Below, piece after piece: positions 35,301 through 38,007 of a stretch of DNA of 38,007 nt (its first letter is position 1; each line of letters begins with the position of its first letter). The notes beneath the pieces were generated by a model, which saw only the letters and a list, made by a program, of their open reading frames with translations, was not told the DNA's origin and did not search any database. The stretch is from 70-18 sp041691815 (GTDB lineage: Bacteria > Pseudomonadota > Alphaproteobacteria > Acetobacterales > Acetobacteraceae), in contig JBEPTZ010000030.1 of assembly GCA_041691815.1 (NCBI GenBank), positions 1 to 38,007 on the forward strand, written 5' to 3'. Made by a program: the position numbers and the translations under genes.

Positions 35301-35520
35301 GAGCGCGCCGTCGGGCGGCATCGATATCGCCGGCGACGTGGCGCTGCCGGATTCGCGGCTGGATCTGCGGCTGCTGCTGCGGCCGGCGTTGCCGCAAGCA
35401 GCCGGCGCGGTGGTGGCGCCGCCGGGCATCGGGCTGCGGATTACCGGCACGCCGGCGCATCCGCAGCGGGCGCCGGAACTGGCCGATGTTATCCGTTGGC
35501 GGGCCGAGACCGGCCGGTAA
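32338..35520 (+). CDS. AsmA-family protein
   Basis: The 1060-residue protein has an N-terminal membrane anchor (about 6-26, WLLGGLALLLVVVVAAVWLL) followed by LDWNRYRASIADLASERIGLPVRIDGPISL, the AsmA signature. The rest is a long series of beta-strand-rich repeats in the periplasm and ends with an AsmA C-terminal region (GALGIVVRGGALSGIDL, SGGIDIAGDVALPDSRLDLRL split by variable positions). AsmA-like proteins are thought to form grooves that move phospholipid between membranes. A Lys/Pro/Ala-rich insertion at about 185-225 and a Gly/Val repeat near 360 interrupt it. The ATG is two bases after the oxoprolinase stop, so they are co-transcribed. The 3' end overlaps a minus-strand gene. Confidence 0.9.
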   Translation: MRGLRWLLGGLALLLVVVVAAVWLLPSMLDWNRYRASIADLASERIGLPVRIDGPISLTLLPHPTLTAERVSLRGSVGTATAAQLRLQVALGPLLGGRIDARDLVLRGLDVTLPWAPVSGPGLLAKAAPDWLSHVSARVEGGRLAIGQLVLTDIDATLATSDTTGSYMLAGTAKADALRPGAAKAGAVKPPEAKPAEAKPGSEPAAQGKAAGEKPADGKAEPAQGWHFTARLSRPGGDGAVGLELAMDGLGKLVGLGGSLTGQIARDGTLAGRVTLRGPDLSQLLPAPAVPFHAQGRVNVADGLAVADQLSGEIGGAATSGAVALRLDPRPRLDVAISTSRLDLDAWAPALLSADAGKVGVGKPGVGRPGVGGMPIGIDLSAEAASLGGGTLRRLRGAFDIEDGTVVVREARAVLPGDATFRLTGRLSPAEREAGGVRLDGTASVWAPTLRTTLAWGAALPGDDGLPAGALRSARLSGHVVADAGGVTVERMTGVLDGGAVTGSLALRLGGQPRLLVDLSVDQFDLEPWLPEAAPSPSALLGRLAAVAPGLARLGSGLALEVKLRAVRGLLHGVALAPLSLDLAAEQGRLALHEARFELGGMQGSLSGTLLEGGRLADGKLALQAAHATGLAELLPGLLPGFTADLRGPVAPVLAGLLRAPIWLGPVDLQVQAAGTAAALGVKLVGSMGDLRIDAQPMLDLAGPAWRWQGPVTLRHPGAPRLAVALGLRAAPVWLGDGSLSLVAQVSAGAAGVGLQDFTLTAGGLHATGGLELRLDAPGGPSLTGAVSADQLPLPAPEGADPLPVGALAGWQASVRLEAARVLAGGAVVLRKARGTLALSDGTLRLEGVTGQLAGGALALRASLDGRAASPLLAVQGTLTGAELNGPLLDEPFDLTAGTVDAKLTLASHGFSPDGLLAGMSGALGIVVRGGALSGIDLPAVVTALRAPASAGEPALRTALEGGSMGFDALEVNATLAQGVVHLEQTRLSAPSGGIDIAGDVALPDSRLDLRLLLRPALPQAAGAVVAPPGIGLRITGTPAHPQRAPELADVIRWRAETGR
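32887..32946 (+). repeat. Degenerate 15-bp repeat in asmA-like gene
   Basis: Four 15-bp units encode KAGAV-KPPEA-KPAEA-KPGSE in the Lys/Pro/Ala-rich insertion. They resemble the KPVDA units at the end of ftsQ in period and composition. Confidence 0.6.
33406..33450 (+). repeat. 15-bp tandem repeat in asmA-like gene
   Basis: Three consecutive 15-bp units (type GGCAAGCCTGGCGTT) encode GKVGV-GKPGV-GRPGV. Adjacent units differ by only two or three bases. The stretch uses GTT and CCT codons that are rarer in the flanking sequence. Confidence 0.8.
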
Positions 35521-35701
35521 GGCGAGACCGGGCGGTAATGCGGGCGGGTGGCTCCTCGAACATGGTCTCGACCAGGAGGGCGAGGTGGTGGGCGGTGATC
35601 GGGTAGCCGGCGCGGTCGGCCTGCTGGGCGAGGGTGATCAGCTTGTCGCAGAGCAGCAGCGGGCTGGGGCCGGCGGGCTGGGGCGAGGCGGTGGCGGACA
35701 T
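35489..35701 (-). CDS. Small protein of unknown function
   Basis: From ATG 35701 this encodes 70 residues; GGAG lies 8 bases upstream, which decides the start (the frame stays open to 35845 but the added part is not protein-like). The core, LLLCDKLITLAQQADRAGYPITAHHLALLVETMFEEP, reads as two amphipathic helices; the C terminus is basic (RITARSRLTGRSRP). I do not recognise a named family. It resembles small single-domain proteins found in Rhodospirillales genomes. Its last 32 bases overlap the 3' end of the asmA-like gene on the other strand. Confidence 0.65.
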   Translation of the reverse strand: MSATASPQPAGPSPLLLCDKLITLAQQADRAGYPITAHHLALLVETMFEEPPARITARSRLTGRSRPANG

Positions 35702-35729
35702 GGTGCGATCTCCGGGGTTTTCCGTGAAT

Positions 35730-35759
35730 GGCACGAGAGGGGAACGGCACGAGAGGAAC
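35730..35759. repeat. Short direct repeat upstream of the small minus-strand gene
   Basis: GGCACGAGAGGGGAAC is followed at once by GGCACGAGAGGAAC, 29-58 bases before the ATG at 35701. The 12-mer ACGAGAGGAACG also occurs once in the mraZ leader region (26639-26650), in the same orientation relative to the downstream gene. Possibly a promoter-associated element; chance is not excluded. Confidence 0.4.
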
Positions 35760-35810
35760 GGCGATTCCGCGTTCCGGTTGCATTCAAGGCCCCGATGGAT
35801 TGCGCTTTGG

Positions 35811-36026
35811 TTAATTCCGTGCCGCCTGGGCATGGCGCAGCGCATGCAGGCGCAAGGTGGAGGCCAGCTTCTCGCCGGGGGCGCGGGCGGCGTCCAGTTC
35901 GGCGACCAGGGCGGAGAGCGGGCGCGGTTGGGCGATTGCGGTGAGTGCGGCCCAGAACTCGGCTTCCAGCGCCACGCTGGTGCGGTGCCCGGCCAGGCTG
36001 AAGCTGCGCTTGACCAGACCGGCCAC
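35811..36026 (-). CDS. Ribbon-helix-helix domain protein
   Basis: A 71-residue protein with the pattern VKRSFSLAGHRTSVALEAEFWAAL, then LSALVAELDAAR and LASTLRLHALRHA. This matches the RHH_4 ribbon-helix-helix family, common as small DNA-binding proteins in alphaproteobacteria. The basic N-terminal strand would contact DNA. The GTG at 36026 is three bases after the fumC stop, so it is co-transcribed with fumC. Its target is unknown; no toxin gene is next to it, so an antitoxin role is not supported. Confidence 0.85.
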   Translation of the reverse strand: MAGLVKRSFSLAGHRTSVALEAEFWAALTAIAQPRPLSALVAELDAARAPGEKLASTLRLHALRHAQAARN

Positions 36027-36029
36027 CCG

Positions 36030-37423
<1,394 letters not shown>

Positions 37424-37427
<4 letters not shown>

Positions 37428-37972
37428 AACAATCCTTCCAACTGCTCCACCGCCCAGGTGGCGGCTTCCGCCACCACCGGGTCGGGGTCGGCGCGCAGCC
37501 GCTCGGCCACTTGCGCCAGCTCAGTCTCGCCGCTGTTGCCGATCGCCACCAGCACGTTGCGCACGAACCGGTTGCGGCCGACCCGTTTCACCGGCGAACC
37601 GGCGAACAGCGCGCGAAAACCGGCCTCGTCCAGCGCCGCCAGTTCGGCAAGGCGCGGGGCGGTGAGGTCGGCGCGCGCCGCCAGCTTGGCCTGCCGTCCG
37701 GCGGCGGCGAAGCGGTTCCACGGGCAGGCGGCGAGACAATCATCACAGCCATAGATGCGGTTGCCGATCGCGCGGCGCAAGGCGATGGGGATCGGGCCGG
37801 CATGCTCGATGGTGAGGTAAGAGATGCAACGGGTGGCATCCAGCCGGTACGGGGCGGGGAAGGCGTCGGTCGGGCAGGCGGTGAGGCAGCGCGTGCAACT
37901 GCCGCAGCGGTCGGCGTGCGGCGGGTCGGGCGGCAAAGCGAGGGTGGTGTAGATCTCGCGGGGCGACGGAGC
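37424..37972 (-). CDS. queG: Epoxyqueuosine reductase QueG, C-terminal part
   Basis: QueG reduces epoxyqueuosine to queuosine in tRNA using cobalamin and two 4Fe-4S clusters. What is here is the C-terminal half: EIYTTLALPPD, then CGSCTRCLTACPTDAF and YGCDDCLAACPWNRF for the two clusters, then a HEAT-like repeat (RNRFVRNVLVAIGNSG onward). The cobalamin-binding N-terminal half is missing. Reading upstream from EIYTTL, the usual preceding residues (a Gly/Phe/Leu-rich stretch) are not found, and an in-frame TAA occurs at 37975-37973, about 35 bases from the window edge. Either the gene is broken or the assembly ends in a wrong junction. The TTG at 37936 is not a credible true start. Confidence 0.85.
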
Positions 37973-38007
37973 TTATAAATGAGTGCGGGAGGCGTGGGTG
38001 GTGTGCG

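Noticed and set aside
35811..36026. Toxin-antitoxin module based on the ribbon-helix-helix protein
   Set aside because: No toxin-like gene is adjacent; the neighbours are fumC and a 70-residue protein without toxin features, and the RHH_4 family is usually not part of such modules.

Overview
The window is very GC-rich chromosomal DNA from an alphaproteobacterium. It carries one of the most complete division and cell wall (dcw) clusters of that class. The gene order, the rnpB gene next to mraZ, the lpxC-bamD-recN-ligA tail, the meso-DAP type MurE and the small ribbon-helix-helix protein next to fumC fit Rhodospirillales, most likely Acetobacteraceae. That family assignment is an inference from synteny and protein style, not from a search.

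Layout. Nearly everything from 237 to 28580 is on the minus strand and reads right to left. A DjlA-like co-chaperone (27813-28580) overlaps a degenerate AmiD-type amidase (27202-27816). The RNase P RNA gene rnpB (26767-27171) follows, and its promoter overlaps the amidase stop codon. After a 330-base regulatory stretch with phased TGGG boxes and DnaA-type boxes comes the dcw operon: mraZ, rsmH, ftsL, ftsI, murE, murF, mraY, murD, ftsW, murG, murC, murB, ddlB, ftsQ, ftsA, ftsZ. From mraZ to ftsA every pair of neighbours overlaps by 1 to 14 bases, so no intergenic base occurs for about 17.5 kb. Then follow lpxC, bamD, recN, ligA and an OmpR/PhoB-type response regulator. To the right of the divergent region at 28581-28726, the plus strand carries a fused 5-oxoprolinase and an AsmA-family protein. 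The right end returns to the minus strand with a 5'-truncated queG, fumC, a ribbon-helix-helix protein and a 70-residue protein of unknown function.

How the genes work together. MurC, D, E and F with MurB and Ddl build the UDP-MurNAc-pentapeptide. MraY and MurG make lipid I and lipid II. FtsW and FtsI polymerise and cross-link septal peptidoglycan. FtsQ, FtsL, FtsA and FtsZ form the divisome, and MraZ is the likely repressor at the head. LpxC (lipid A) and BamD (outer-membrane protein assembly) link the cluster to outer-membrane growth. RecN and LigA serve DNA repair and replication.

I found no clear undescribed multi-gene system: this is mainly conserved housekeeping DNA. The points most worth a second look are the amidase that has lost zinc ligands, the 10-bp-phased MraZ-type boxes, the DnaA-box and GANTC cluster between rnpB and mraZ, recurring 15-bp in-frame minisatellites in ftsQ, ftsL and asmA, the long Ala/Pro tail on FtsL, a 22-bp-spaced direct repeat before the response regulator, and the abrupt loss of queG homology about 50 bases from the right edge.
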